Below, one piece after another: positions 34,266 to 48,465 of a stretch of DNA of 64,000 nucleotides. The notes under the pieces are model-generated. The model worked only from the letters and a program-made list of their open reading frames with translations. It was not told the DNA's origin and searched no databases. Source of the DNA: Anoplolepis gracilipes (taxonomy: Eukaryota; Arthropoda; Insecta; Hymenoptera; Formicidae); NCBI RefSeq assembly GCF_047496725.1, contig NC_132982.1, positions 10,231,001-10,295,000 on the forward strand, given 5' to 3'. Each line of letters begins with the position of its first letter. The stretch's first letter is position 1. A program made the translations under genes and the position numbers.

Positions 34266-35346
34266 CCTTTTTTAATTTTCATTTTTGATGTGTGTGTGTG
34301 TGTATGTGTGTGCGTGCGCGCATGCTCAAATTTTTCTCTTATGCGCATATATATATATATATATATATACTTACCTCGAATTAAAGGTAAATATTTTGAG
34401 TTAGAAGTGCAAGAAACGCGAAACTTTTTCAGATCAATATTCAAAAACCAGGCTTGCCAACTGATTAAATGGTACTTTACCTTTACCTTAGATAAAATTT
34501 CTAAACTTTAATTTACCTTTAAGTTAATAATTGATATAAACAATAATAATAATAAGTTTATATAATTATTATTTACATTATGTAATGTGTACATATATAG
34601 CTTTGAATTAAAGAATTTGTAAAATAATAGCATAATAAATAATATAAATAGTATTAAATAATATAAAAGAATTTGAAAAAAATTTTGCTGATAATTTGTA
34701 TTTCGCGCGCAAAATGCGAGTGACCTGCGAACGCTATTCTCTTGATTTATAGCCTTGATGAATATGCAGCCTGCTAGTAGTCCATACTTATATAGTCAAA
34801 TTTCTGAACACATCCTGAAAGTGTCCATAAAAAACATACTGAAGAACGGAAAAGGCCATTTGAATATAACCACTCACATCGATCGGTAACTAGCACGACC
34901 CAATGATTGATCAATCAGAAAATTCTGTAGCCAATCATGACGTGTAAAAATTCTCTAGTTGATAAAGACGACATTTGATTCGTTTCTTTATGCGAATTCT
35001 GTAAGCCTATTAAAAATAGACCTTTATTGATCGCTTAATACAAATGCAGCCTTGAATCTGTTTTCAATGCGTAGAATGAAGAGAGAGAGAGAGAGATTGA
35101 AAAGAAATATTGAAAATTGCAGGAACACACGTTTTGCAGAATCGCATTGATTCGCGTTTGATTTCTCGTGTATATGTACATATATATGTATGTAGAGGTT
35201 CGGTCATGGATTTTTACAAACTATGAATACGCTTGTGATGTTCTTCCGTAATGTTTTATGTATTCGACATTTCACATTTCATGTGTTTGCCGGTTGTTGC
35301 ATTCTTGTCCGACGCTGCACGTTGCATAGAAAGTTACGATAAAACG
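34124..35346. other. trio 3' UTR and intergenic region
   Basis: No coding exon. It holds a 42-base poly-T (34220-34261), TG and TA tracts (34290-34370), an inverted pair TTAAAGGTAAAT (34382-34393) and ATTTACCTTTAA (34510-34521) that may mark a small MITE, and AATAAA near 34633. The MARF1 first exon probably starts just before 35347. Confidence 0.45.
34220..34261. repeat. Poly-T tract
   Basis: About 42 uninterrupted T residues about 100 bp after the trio stop codon. Confidence 0.95.
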
Positions 35347-35719
35347 ATGGCTGATTTTTTCAGGTAAACGATCTCAAATATTCTTTAATCACTAATTACA
35401 TACTTTGCTAAATCAACTTGGTGATTTTATGCATTTGTAAGAAAACTTATTAAAACGCGCGAAATGTCTTAAAAAGATTTATTATCTTTATAATTCGTTT
35501 AATATCCATCTTTAGCTTCTCGGCTTTGCTTTGAACTGCAAAATTTTTATGCGAAGATTTATAATTGTTCTCTCTATATAAATTATTTATATACAACCAT
35601 ATAATATATATATATATATATATCTGTGTAACAAGATATATCTTTTAATATATCTATTAATTTGAAAATTTCTCATTAATTTCAGTCAATATATTGGAAT
35701 CTTATTAGATAATTTGTGA
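35347..35719 (+). promoter_or_regulatory. Upstream ORF across the MARF1 leader splice junction
   Basis: An ATG at 35347 in the leader reads MADFF and meets a donor (ttcag/gtaaac) after 35363. Joined to the acceptor at 35685 it continues SQYIGILLDNL and stops at TGA 35717-35719, five bases before the MARF1 ATG at 35725. Such a placement could allow termination-reinitiation control. The leader splice is predicted. Confidence 0.5.
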
Positions 35720-35724
35720 AACAC

Positions 35725-37285
35725 ATGGCAGGAAAGAAATCTTTGGATTACCGTACATCTTGTATGGATGATAATGATGAAATTGAAGGTCTTAATGAGA
35801 AACTGCTGCAACTAATATCTGCGCAAGAGGTCTCATCTCAACTTCTCAAAAGTCAATTGCACGATGGTAGACAAAAAAATAACAGTAATTCTAAAGTAGG
35901 ATGTAAAACATCCACTTCTTCGTTATTCGGCCATTGTAGACACGAATGTTCTCTTTTACATCATGATAGTCTGGTTAATATGCCAACTCTGCCAATTCAA
36001 CTTCCACCTATTGGTGTATTTTGGGACATTGAGAACTGTCAAGTTAGTTTGCTAATCTTTTATTTAAAAGATCTCTCATTAATATGCTATTTTGTTGCAA
36101 TTGTAATATTTTGTTATATTACAGGTTCCTAAGGGCAGATCCGCCATAGCAGTTACACAATTAATTAGAGATAAATTTTTTAATCGCTACAGAGAAGCAG
36201 AATTTATCGTAGTTTGCGACGTACAGAAAGAGAATAACCAAATTATACAAGAACTGAATGACGCTCAGGTAAAAAAGCTGCTCCACATGATTTTGTTGTT
36301 TGTGTAATTAATTTGTTACTTATTTATTTTTCTTTTGCATTTACTAGGTTAATTTAATACATGTAGCTGCTACGTGTAAGAATGCTGCGGATGAAAAACT
36401 TAAACAATCCATCAGGAGGTTTGCCGATATTCATGGCAGCCCAGCAGCTATAATCTTAATATCTGGTGATATTAATTTTGCCGCTGATCTCAGTGATTTA
36501 CGTCATAGGAAAAAAATTTATGTAATACTGTTACATAAAAAAAATACCTCAGAAGCATTAATATTATGTGCTAATGAACATTATGATTTCATGGAGCTCA
36601 CGGAGCCACTTCCGTCCAGAACTCCAGCAAAGGTATGAATACTGGTATGTGAAGATAATAATATTGACAAAAGAATTTTTTTATTTGAAGTTGCCATAAT
36701 ATAAATTATGCTATACTTTACACATGTATTTAATTAATAAGTAATATTCAGAGTAGATTTAAGATGGAGATGTGTGTATATATTATATATACACGCACAC
36801 ATACAGTTTTGCTTATATTCAAATGTACTTTGTTTTGTGTATATAATATTTTTTATGCATCTTGGTATATATATGATTCAGATTTATTTGTATTAACATA
36901 CAGTTTATATACAAGGAAAATACTAGTGATTCTAATATAGAAATATATATATATATATGTTTACTAATGCATGTCGTCATATAATAACTGATTATATATA
37001 TTTATATATTTTGGTTAACATTAAAAAATATTTGAAATTATATATATGTACTAGTAATTTTGCAAAGTGTGTCAGAGCAATTAATGGTTTATATAAATTT
37101 GTAGTAACTGATCTGATTTTGTAAAAACATTAGTGAATATATATATATAATTTCAAATATTAATGTTAATCAAAACATGTAGCCAGTTATTTAATGGTTA
37201 TACATCAAACATTCTGTCAAAATATCAATTGATCACTACCATCAAATTGTGTTAAAATTTACTAGTATGCATACTTTATCTCTCC

Positions 37286-37351
<66 letters not shown>

Positions 37352-40300
37352 ACTCTCTCTCTCTCTCTCTAACTCTCTCACTCTCACTGTTTCTCTTTTT
37401 CTCTGTGTGTGTTTTTTCTCTTACCTTACTATAATGTTACCCATGAATGATTTTAACACTTTCAGGGTAATGAATCCTATGATCTTTTAGTTAGTAATCT
37501 TCCTGATGAAAAGGATGTTAATGTCATTAAGCGTCGTCTTAAGCAATTATCTGAAAATTGTGGTGGTCGTGTGATAGATGTCCAATCAAATACTGCCATT
37601 GTACGCTTTACATCGCACAGTTCTGCAGACAGGTACATGTCTTATTAAATTTTTGATTACTACAGAGTACACACACACACACATACATTTGTTTTTTTTT
37701 CTAACTGCTTAATTTTTACAAGTTATATTATTTTTATTTTATATATTTAGTATAAAATATCCAAGTTTGTATATCAATTATTAAAGTTTGATAAAATATA
37801 TATGCAAAACTAGCTTAAATACTAGCTTAGAATGATTTTAAGTAATTATTTTTAAATAATTTTAGATAATCTGAAAGTTAAAATTATCAAAATTTATATT
37901 CTCATATTTATTTTTGTTATTTATCAATTAGCCCATTTTTATAAAAATTTATTCAAATAACCCGCCTCTAGTCATGTAAATCAGCCTTTCATATTTTCTA
38001 TTACATTGAATTTGTATATACATACTTAAGCAATGGTACTATGTCCTGTCAGGACAGAAATCCACATGGAAGATTTGTATGTATATAAGAAAAAGAAAGA
38101 AAAAAAACACAATCATATGTCTCCTTTATTATGTATGGATGTAGTAGGGATGAAAGATAAATAAGGAAGGTTTGAAATAACAGGCAGTAACATAAAGAAC
38201 ACGGTGGAAAGTCAAAGAATATTGTATAATAAGTTGTCTTATATTATTATACCATTAGTACATACATATATTGGGGAGAATTTATTTCAAATAGTTTGTT
38301 TTTATACAGAATAATATATATGTATATGTATATATATTATTGATATTTATTGTTCTATTCAAATGTGTGTGTGTGTTATATATCACAATGTTGACTGATG
38401 GTTTTATTTCTGTTTGGGGTAAGTTACAGTATACTTTGTTATAGTTAGAAAAATTTCGTCATGTCTAATATTGAAAATTATGTATTTTGTACCCAATATA
38501 TGTTTCTTGTTGAGATAAAATTTCAAATGGCAAATAATTTATATTGTTTGCTATTGAAATTAACTCGTATATAGATATTTATATATTCTTACCTGCAAGG
38601 TCATTTATAAGAAGGAATTGCTTCTATTCTGTTCAACTGATTAACTCCAATAACAATATGATTTCTCTTTTCTGTTTCTTTTTTATTTTTATTTATTTAT
38701 TTTTTTTTATTTTTCGTAGAGCTCAAAAGCGTATGGAAGGAGAATATGTTCTTGGATCAAAAATACTTGTAAAATATCTTGGTAAAGAAAAAGGAAATAC
38801 AATTGGCAAAAATCTAGGTATGTTTGTTGGTGAAACCTCTAAATATGACGTATATACGATACTCGATCGTTAAGTTTATTATAATTGATTACATATATAT
38901 GTATATATATGCATATATTTTTTATTTTTTTTTTTTTATTTTTTTCAGGAACTATTATAACACGAAGTCGGGCAGTCAGTGACTCGGAAATTGTTACTGG
39001 CTCTAAGCAAAGCAACTCTAAGCAAATGTATGCTGCGAGTTCCTCTGTATTAGGGACAAGAACCCTTCAATTCCCAAATTATCAAACATCGTCACCCGTA
39101 GTCGGCGCTTATCCTACCTTTAGTCCCCATTGCGCACCCATCAATGCCCCATTATCAGGGTTAGTGTTCTTAATCTGTTAAATTCATCAACTAAATCTAT
39201 TTATCTGATAAATTAACAGAATGTCTTTTTTTTTTTTTAATGATGGATAATCCGAGAAAGAGCTCTAGAGTCGCGAGTAGAGTTATTATCCTTGCTGATT
39301 CGGGCTATGAGCTTTGTATTTGATCTTATCTGATAAACTGTTAAACAGATTTATAAGTTGCAAGAGTATAATAAAAACACGTCTGACTTTAATATCTTTA
39401 TCCTATGTTTTACAGAATAGTGCAGCAACCTCCTATACTTTTTGGGAGATCGTTTACGAACAACGATGTGACTTTTAATAGGACATATAATGAACTTGCT
39501 AGAGTGCAGTCACCATTAATTTGGCCAATTGCAGGACCTCATCAGTACAGCCATATATGGGATGAACAATATAAAGTTAGTATTTAGAATTTTTATGTAA
39601 ATGAAAATTTCTAAATTTATTCATCTTTATTATCTGTGTTTTCTTCGCGTGTAATTTTATTTCTGTTTATCATTATTAGCTTGTTGTTATTTACTGTAAT
39701 GTTCATTTTGCATAATGTACTACAATAATGATTTAAGGTAGAGAAGTCAAAGATATCAGGAAAACGAGCTCATGTCTCGCAGGTCCGGGACAATAGTATT
39801 CCCATTGGTGTAACTTCTCGCACTCCCGAAGGCCTTAGGCGCATCAGAGGCACACACGGTTCCTTTGCTTATGCTTCCGAATGGGTTGGAGCTCGACAAT
39901 CGTATAATTCATTAGCTGTTCCGCTCAATTGTAATGGTAACAGTTTGAAATCAATTTCATTATTTCAATTACATCTTACAGTAATTAATATTATATATTG
40001 TAAAACAATAGGGCAATCTAACTCTTTTAAACGGCGCAGTCCATCTCCTCTATATGATGCATCTAAAGAAAAAAATGCATGGCAGGTACAAACAATGTTT
40101 TCTTTTTTTCCTATTGTTTAATGCAACATATTTAGAGAAACACAAAAGAAATTGTTTTCTGTTTCAGAATCAACAGCAAATTTCCACACGAAACAACAAA
40201 ACACCATCTCCTTATGAAAATAACATATTACAAGGGACAGGACAACACAATCAAACTTCGCGTTCTTCACATCTGAGTGATGCAGAAAATGAAGAAGTAG

Positions 40301-41086
40301 AGGTATTTCTTTTTTAATTAAAAATTAAAAGTTAAAGTTTTCTTAGTTAATTTATTCATAATTTTGATGTGTTTTTCTCACTTTCTCTCTCCCTCTCCAT
40401 TTTTCCCTACCTCACTTCTCTCCTATCACTAATATAATATATTATTTTTTAATCCCTTCCCTTTTTTTATTTTTAGAAGTTTTGTAATCCTATAAATAAC
40501 CGCAATGGATGTAGCACTAATAATGGCACTAATACACCTATCGAATTGCAAGTGACAAATTTAGATCAAAGCATCGATATAAAGGATATGAAGCGGATTC
40601 TTTCGTCTGTATTCATGGAACATGTTTCAGTAAGTAATATATATATATATATATATAATTATATTATCTATATTATCTATATGTACACATTATGTGTTAT
40701 ATGCAAAAAAAATTTTTTTTGCTGATACATGTTGTCGTTATTCTATTGTATGTTGACTATTAAGTTACTTCACACTATCTCGATAGTGATTTTATCAAAA
40801 TTAGTCTACAAAGTCAGCATGTCGATATGACATGCAACAGAGAATGTACATATATTTAAAAAAGTATTCGATAGTTTTAATATATATTTAACTAAAAATG
40901 TTTAAAATATTATTTATTTATGAATTCTCAATATTTCTGTTCGATAAATAAAAAATATTTAAATTATGTGCAACAATAAATAGAATTGATAATAGAATAT
41001 TAAGAGAAATATAACAATTAAATATCTCACGAAAGTAAAATGCAAGTATTACTTGTGGATCGAGTATAAAATTGCAAGTTTTAATC

Positions 41087-41144
<58 letters not shown>

Positions 41145-44100
41145 TTATTTATTTATTTATTCATATATATAATTATATTATCTATATGTACACATTACGT
41201 GTTATATGCAAAAAAATTTTCTTTTTCCTTTTTTTTTTCAGAGTTGTCATATTTCTATATTTATGCAATCGGACGGTAATTTTGCCGCCAGTGTCAAAGT
41301 ACCCTCGTTACCGGACGCACAATATGCAATTTCACAATTACATCGCCGTAAAATAGGCTACAAACGCATATTGATATCTTACGCTCATACTAATGGACCA
41401 AATCCCCAACTTATTCGGGCGCAAATCGTACTGCTTTTGCAAGAGGTCCCGGGACACAAACTTCCATTATTCAAATTCCGCGAAATGTATGAGAGCCGAT
41501 TTATGATCTCTGTAAGCGTTTCCGAATTATATAAAATGAGAGACGTATGCGTAATTACTGAAGATTCGAGTGGCAGAATGGTTTCGCTCAATCCAGATCA
41601 TAGAAACACGCCATCGCCATGCAATACAGTACAGGTATGTGATAATACTATATCGTTACACGATATTGTTTATAACGTCTACAAAATATGATGGATGTAA
41701 GCCGAGTCTGAGCTTTTTCGGTGTTGGTAGAGCTTCTTCCAGTTCCCTCACTGTCGAGAAGCTTTGATCACACTGTGAAGCGTATCATATCAAGCTGAAT
41801 TTATTCTTTCATGTAATAGAAGAGATTATATGTAATATACTTTACACATAAAACACACTGAATAATACTTGTAGGATGGACAAGTCAAATTGCCGTATTG
41901 CACAATCCATATCGTAAAACCGTTGTCCGACAAAGGCTGGGCAGAGCAAGAGATGGCATCCTTACCTAATGTAAAAATCTCCTTGAAAATTCTCGAATCT
42001 CGTATGCAAGAATTGCTAGCGTCGCACAACGGCATACTACCTTTACCAAGGTATGTTTTTTTAATCATTTATTACATGAATCTTTGTGAAGTTTACGTAT
42101 GAAGAATTATATCAAATAATAAATAATCAAAATTTTTAATCATCAAAAAGATAGGAATTTTACAATTCAAATTTAATTTTAGTTTACCAAACTGTTACGA
42201 GGCTGAATTCAAAGAAAAGTTGGAAATTGTAGAACATGGTGTACCTTTGGAACATTTGGTATCGTGTTTATCATCTGTTGAATTAAAACAAGATATCGGT
42301 AGCGTAAAGTATCTCGTGTGGGTAGGAAAGAAGGATCACGAAAGTAACCAGGATGGTAAATCTTCTATAAGTTTTAACTGAAAATTTAAGATGTGCTTTT
42401 ATCAAAAGTCTTTTATTATGCAAAAGTCATAAGATCTTGCTTTTCTTCCAGAAAACAAGTGCGTGAGTCCATCGCTCGCAAATCAGTTGGCCCTTTTTAG
42501 TCGTGAATTGGTCGATCTTTTGAAAACCGCTCCACACTGCCAATTACCTTTTAATCGATTTATACCAGCGTACCATCATCATTTTGGACGGCAATGTAGA
42601 GTCGCCGATTATGGGTTCACTAAGCTAATTGATTTGCTAGAGGCACTTACACACACAGTCCAAGTATGTAAAATAAATAATATAAAATACCGCAAATATA
42701 TAAGTGTTAACTTGAAATGATGTATACAAGTTATTTCATATATATTTTTTGTCTTAGGTAATGGGTGAAGGTAATAAGCGCGTAGTTACGCTATCGCACC
42801 GTGCTCAAGTACGTCGATTCACTTCGGATTTATTACGAGTGCTCAAGTCGAAAGCGAGCAAACAAGTAGCATTATCAGAATTTCCAAATGTTTACGGTAG
42901 AGTAATAGGTATACATAAACAACGATTTCAAACACGCACATTTATTCGTAGTCATTAATTAAAAAATAATTAACATCTCACATCAAATCTTTTTGCAGCA
43001 AAACCATGGGATATTGTGGATTATGGCGTGTGCAATATCGAAGATATTCTCGGTGAAGTGTCTGAAAACACAGTTGTCGTAACGTCTATCGAGGGCGGTG
43101 ATAAAATGATCGCTATTCCCAAACGTGAGCAGACTGCGGAAGAGATGGAGCGAACAAGATTGTTCGCTAAGGAAGTGCGTAATTTACGAATTATTCAAGA
43201 AAACTCTTAAACCTAAGAATTTTTTTTTTTAATTAAATTCTTTAAATTAATTAATGTAACAAGTTGAATTTTACATGCAGGTTGTCGAATTACTGCAACA
43301 TGCACCTCAATGCAGAATGTTGTTCAACAAGTTTGTACCTTCCTATCATCATCATTTTGGTCATCAGTGTCGAGTATCGGATTATGGATTTACCAAGTTG
43401 ATTGAATTGTTTGAAGCAATTCCGGACATAGTAAAAATCGAGGAAGTTAATGGAGGCGAGAGACAGATATCCTTGACTGAGAAAGAAGGTCTTAAAGTTC
43501 TTGCCGAACAAATATCGAAATTGATAATGCGTGCCAAAGGTGGCCTCATGATTTCGAACATCGCGCAAACGTTTCTACATCAATTTGGCTACGCTTTACG
43601 TCCCGAATTATTCGGCTGCAATTCCATGTTACATCTTATGAAAAAGCTTGGAGATACCATTCAGGTAACGTAATATCATGTTGATTCAGCCATGATATCG
43701 ATAGCGCGTTTTAATTTATTTTTATTAACTATATCTGGATGGATTTACTTCTCTCATTGCAGATCATAGATTTGGCCACAGGACCTGCTATTATCACTAT
43801 GGACAAATCACACTTGCAACAAGCAACTCTTCAATGCCGACGCATACTCATGGATCAACCTCAACATAGAATGCCCGTCAAGGAATTTGTTCAACAATAC
43901 TCTCACTATTACTTGAAACAATGTTATCTAGACGAGTTTAGAAAAGATTTGGCAAATGTTGTTCGGGTACGTATAATATATGGATCTAAGCTTGATTCAC
44001 CTGGAGCTTTTGCTCTCCAAGTTTCCGCAAAAGGATAAAATAATTCAGTCACACTGCCATTTATTACGCCTCGATTAAAAAATTGGACCGTGATCCCCCT

Positions 44101-45696
44101 GAGTATGTATTTGTATTACGTTCTAAAAATATATCTTATATAGTTTACAGTGGTAAATGGCGAACAATACATCGAACTGACACCGTTACATCGCTTCGCC
44201 TGTGATCTTTATCGCATAATGATGAATTGTGGTGGTACGTTAAACTTGTCGCAGTTTGATGTATCATACTCGACTATCATAGGTTCATCTTGTAAACCTG
44301 CACAGTATGGTTTTCCAACAGTAACTGCACTTTTACAAGCATTACCTTGCACCATAACGATCAAGGAAACACGAAAGAAAGAAGCGATTATTTATTTAAA
44401 TAAAAAATTGACTGGTAATAATAATTGAAAAATTGAATATTTCTCTAATACATTTTTATATTGATATCATGCTAATTTGAATGTTTATTCTTTGCTAAGC
44501 TGCGGCCGGTATACCTTTGCCAACGATATATAAGCCGATGTCATCCTATCACGATACGGATTCTAGCAACGATTCCTTCGAAAGTGATTCTTCCTACAAC
44601 GTAAATATCTCGAATGCTATGGGCGTGGATAATCACGAGAAATGGATAGATCAGTTGACAAGTATTAATTCTTGGAAAGTGAAAGAGGATAAAGCTTTGT
44701 GGTCGCAGAACCGTATTAAGCATTGGAAGAACTTGACGAGTTCGGAAGAACGCTCGATTAATTGGCCGGAAAGTGCCGGCGAGAGCTTCCTGAAGAGTTT
44801 AATACGTACACCGATAATGCAACATGATTTTCCTCCACCGCCACCTAAGCCGGATTCCCCGCCCGAGGTATTATTCTAATAGGCATATTAATATTCATGT
44901 TTTTTCTATCTGCGATATTAATAACTGCATCTTCTTTCACAGGATGCCGCGTGTAAGGAAGAACATTGGAAATCATCACTATGGATGTCTCCAACGAAAT
45001 TTACATATCCCCAAGACGAACATTCCACGAACGTACAGGTAAATTTTTTTTTTTTATTATCTTTAATATTTCTGAAATATATATATTTTTGAGAAATTGC
45101 ACTTATTTCATTTACATTAGCATTCATTAGTTTATATCATTTTAATTATTCCTTCAGGTTCCTCCGTTAACTTTACCAAGTTGGAACCAATTACTGTCGG
45201 GTGATGGTACGTCGGACTTGCTATCGCCAACGAAAAATCTATTACCCGCTGCTGCGAATCCTTTGTATCCGCCTACTTCTCCTTACTATTCCAAGTCTGT
45301 TGTTGCTCCACATCCGTCTGAACTGCCGCTTCCTTCTTTATCCTTAACACCCAAGAAGAAGATATCGGTAGATAATCAGAAAAAGACTACCGCGAGAACG
45401 CATCTCAATCTTGCAAGCTCCGAAAGCGAAGATAATACTATTGATGATAATGAGAGCAACGACAGCCACAGTACTTCTGGTAAGCTTCGTGAGTAGCTGC
45501 ATTAAAAAGAAGAAAAGAAATTTTTTTTTACAACTAATGTTCTACAACATGATTTATTGTTGCTATATATATATGTGCGTGTGTGTGCGTGTATGTGCGT
45601 GCTCACTCACATTGTAAAATATCAGAAAACTTAATTACAGTAATTAGGAGCAAGAGACGCTTGGCAGCCCAGTTTAACCAACCAATCGAGCCATGA
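35725..45696 (+). CDS. MARF1: Meiosis regulator and mRNA stability factor 1 (MARF1/limkain-b1), complete
   Basis: MARF1 is an RNA-binding endonuclease that controls mRNA and transposon levels, best known in oocytes. Exons: 35725-36042, 36125-36268, 36348-36632, 37466-37632, 38720-38817, 38949-39159, 39416-39575, 39738-39936, 40012-40085, 40168-40302, 40477-40629, 41242-41634, 41875-42050, 42183-42355, 42452-42663, 42758-42908, 42999-43174, 43281-43664, 43763-43966, 44144-44414, 44500-44867, 44943-45038, 45158-45479, 45641-45696; 1,641 residues, every join in phase. The NYN nuclease domain has GVFWDIENC, FIVVCDVQKENN and ILISGDINFAADLSDLRH, so its acidic residues are kept. Two RRM-like domains follow (SYDLLVSNLPDEKD; LQVTNLDQSIDIKDMK). 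Then I count eight LOTUS/OST-HTH domains from 41400 to 44400, as in vertebrates; the third and fifth share YHHHFG-QCRV-DYGFTKLI. The tail is Ser/Pro-rich. Without the last splice the frame stops at 45494. Confidence 0.92.
37282..37385. repeat. (CT)n microsatellite in MARF1 intron
   Basis: A pure CT tract of about 68 bp followed by CT with AA interruptions, 80 bp upstream of the first RRM exon. Confidence 0.95.
41088..41140. repeat. (TA)n microsatellite in MARF1 intron
   Basis: About 26 TA units followed by TTTA units, in the intron before the first LOTUS exon. Confidence 0.9.
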
Positions 45697-48465
45697 AGAG
45701 AGATCAGAGATATACAGAAAGAGAAGTTAAATAGTGATAAGCTCAGGATCAAAACCGATTGAGTTTGATAAATTTTATGCTTAAAAATAGTAAGAAACTG
45801 CAGACTTCAACATTACGGTCTTTTGGTTGCCATTCAAAATGGAGTAAATTATACCTATACAACTATTTTATGGATGATGGTAGGTATATACCGCACACTT
45901 TATTTATACTTGAAATTTACAACACATTTGTATATAGAGTAAATGTGTATGCAATAGAGAGAATACTGCTTATAACACTTAAATTATTTTCAAAATGTAT
46001 GAAAATATACATCGAGTAGATATGTGATTGCTATAATCGGGATTCTAATATCAAATGTGTGAATGATTGAATTTATACCGAATGACATGCGCTGATGGGT
46101 AGGAAACATGTAGCATTTTTTCGTACTGTGATATAGGATATAAAAAAAAGACGATAGTAGTACTATACATTAAAAGAAGGAAGATTTGGATGGCAATAAT
46201 TAATCTTTCGGCAAATCACATCCAAGAAGCGTGACGCAGTATATTTAAAATCGAGATTTATTACGATTTAAATCTTTTTATATTGTGTCTCTAATACATA
46301 TTTTTTATTTGTATATTATAGATATATTATATTTTAATCTTATTTAAAATGTTTTTGTATCGCGTATGCGCGAATTTACAATCAATTTTTACTTGATTGT
46401 TTCGACCAGTTAATAACGCACACATATCATGGAATAATTTATATCTATTTTTAGTTTTACGTTTGTTAAAAACCGTGCAAGGAAAGATTAGATTAGATTT
46501 CAATAGTCATCGAGTATTAATTAATTGTCTCTTGTAAATAAATTATTGTTAAATCGCTTCTTTCGATTTGCCTACATTCACATTGTCAACAGCAATGCGA
46601 ATTGCATTCATATAACATACTATATGTCTAAAAAAAGATACGTATAATTGTTGCCAACTAAAAACTAACAATAAGTGATAAAAATTCTCTTGTCCGCCAT
46701 ACATTTTTATTTGTACAGTTGTTCATCTTAATCACCTTATAAATTTTTCATTCGCTCCATACATTTTTACAGCTCAATGTATAATTTTACAAATATGTTA
46801 TTAAATGAATGAAACAATGTTATGAATATATAGCAATGATGTAAAATTGGAGTATGATACGATGTATGAACTGTTTTCACGCGATGTCACGATATATTAG
46901 AAAAGGAAAAGTAATTTTATCGATAAAAAAAAAATCTTTGATGTTTAGAAATTAGTACTATTGTTTGATATAGCATAAATCGAAGAATATGTAGCGCAAT
47001 ACAACACGTGAGGTGAAATTTTAACAAAGATTGTCGAGACAAACATCATCGTCCGAGTAATATTAAGTGGCGATAAATTACATAATTTTATTAAAACAGA
47101 GACGAAGCAAAAGTAGAAATTGCACCAAAAATATATCAGCTCCCGTGTTGCGCAATTCTTGTTTTTTTTTCACTCAAAGAGGATTTAATGAGTACATTGT
47201 GACAGAATTTTTGTACAATATTTCCTTAATGTATTAAATGAGTAATGTAAACCACATCGGAATGAGAATGTCGCGCTATTTGAATCGTTGAAGCGAATGA
47301 ATATACTGATCTCACTTTGAATCTTGTATTTTGTGCTCGTAAATGCGCGCTGTAAATGCGCGCTGTAAATGCGTTATGGATGTGTAGTAATTTGCAGTGT
47401 GAGAGTTATTGTACTGTAATATTATTACCACAATGGATTTTAAGGTTCATGCGATACTATTTATCAATTTATCGTCAATTTATTCTAAATTCTATTATAT
47501 TATTTTATTTTTTTTTTTTTTTTTTTTTTTAACTGAAGAATTTGAAAAAGAACGCATAATGCTTGCGCTATCTCCATTGAGTTATTATTCGAAAACTCGG
47601 TCGATACGTTAAATGACATTTGAGACATCGAGTGTTATTTAATTATAAAGATCATAGTATTTATGTGACTTTCTTTTAAATATTTTTGTTTAATTTATTC
47701 TCACTCCAAGAAATAGTTTTGTTATATGTTATATATATTTATGTGCCTAAAATAATGAATTCTTGTATTTTATATTTATATGAAAGATTTTGTGCGTACA
47801 TGTGTGTTTTGTAGAGAAACTTTTAATTCGTTTAAAGAGAAATATTTTACACTGTGTAATGTGCGTCATTGCATAAGATATTTCAACGCAAATAATTATT
47901 TTATGCACTAAATATTTTATCATACAGGTTTTACACAAGTATTCAATTTACTTTGGCATTCTAAATAATGGATGAGTAATCTGGTTAAGAAAATGTCGAG
48001 ATAGAGAAATTGTAAATGAGATTAATGTGAATAAGATGATTTTAACTCGATAACAAACAAGGGAATGTAATAAATCATCGATTGAATCGCGTCTAAATGA
48101 ATATTACGTAAATTAATTTGATATACACATGTACAATAATTATAATCTTTTTATATATTGTACAATGAAAGAATAAAAAGAGATTAATTCATTCAATATT
48201 TGAGATATTTGTTATATCGCGATATATTATTCTTGTTCTATTTATAGTGTAAGATTCTAATCGATTATTATAGATGTAAAGAAGAAATGTGAATGAAAAT
48301 TTTGATAAATTATTTTTATTATCCCGCTTCTCTTAATTCACAATATAATATAATTATATATATATATATATATCTGTACATTAATGCAAACCTGCAATCT
48401 CACAGACCCATAATATGCGAATGCGTTTGCCATTAAATCATCGTCTACAACGTCAGTGTAAATTG
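45697..48465. other. MARF1 3' UTR, convergent with NDUFB10
   Basis: No coding exon. The likely MARF1 polyadenylation signal AATAAA is at 48172. On the minus strand AATAAA (plus TTTATT near 48315) would end NDUFB10, so the transcripts meet tail-to-tail with little spacing. A 13-14-bp tandem repeat TAAATGCGCGCTG lies near 47340-47373 and a poly-T near 47507-47530. The MARF1 3' UTR would be about 2.5 kb, unusually long. Confidence 0.5.

Noticed and set aside
34880..34990. Possible relative of the inverted repeat at 13335-13426 (shared AAAATTCTCT)
   Set aside because: Only about ten bases agree and no paired arm is clear.
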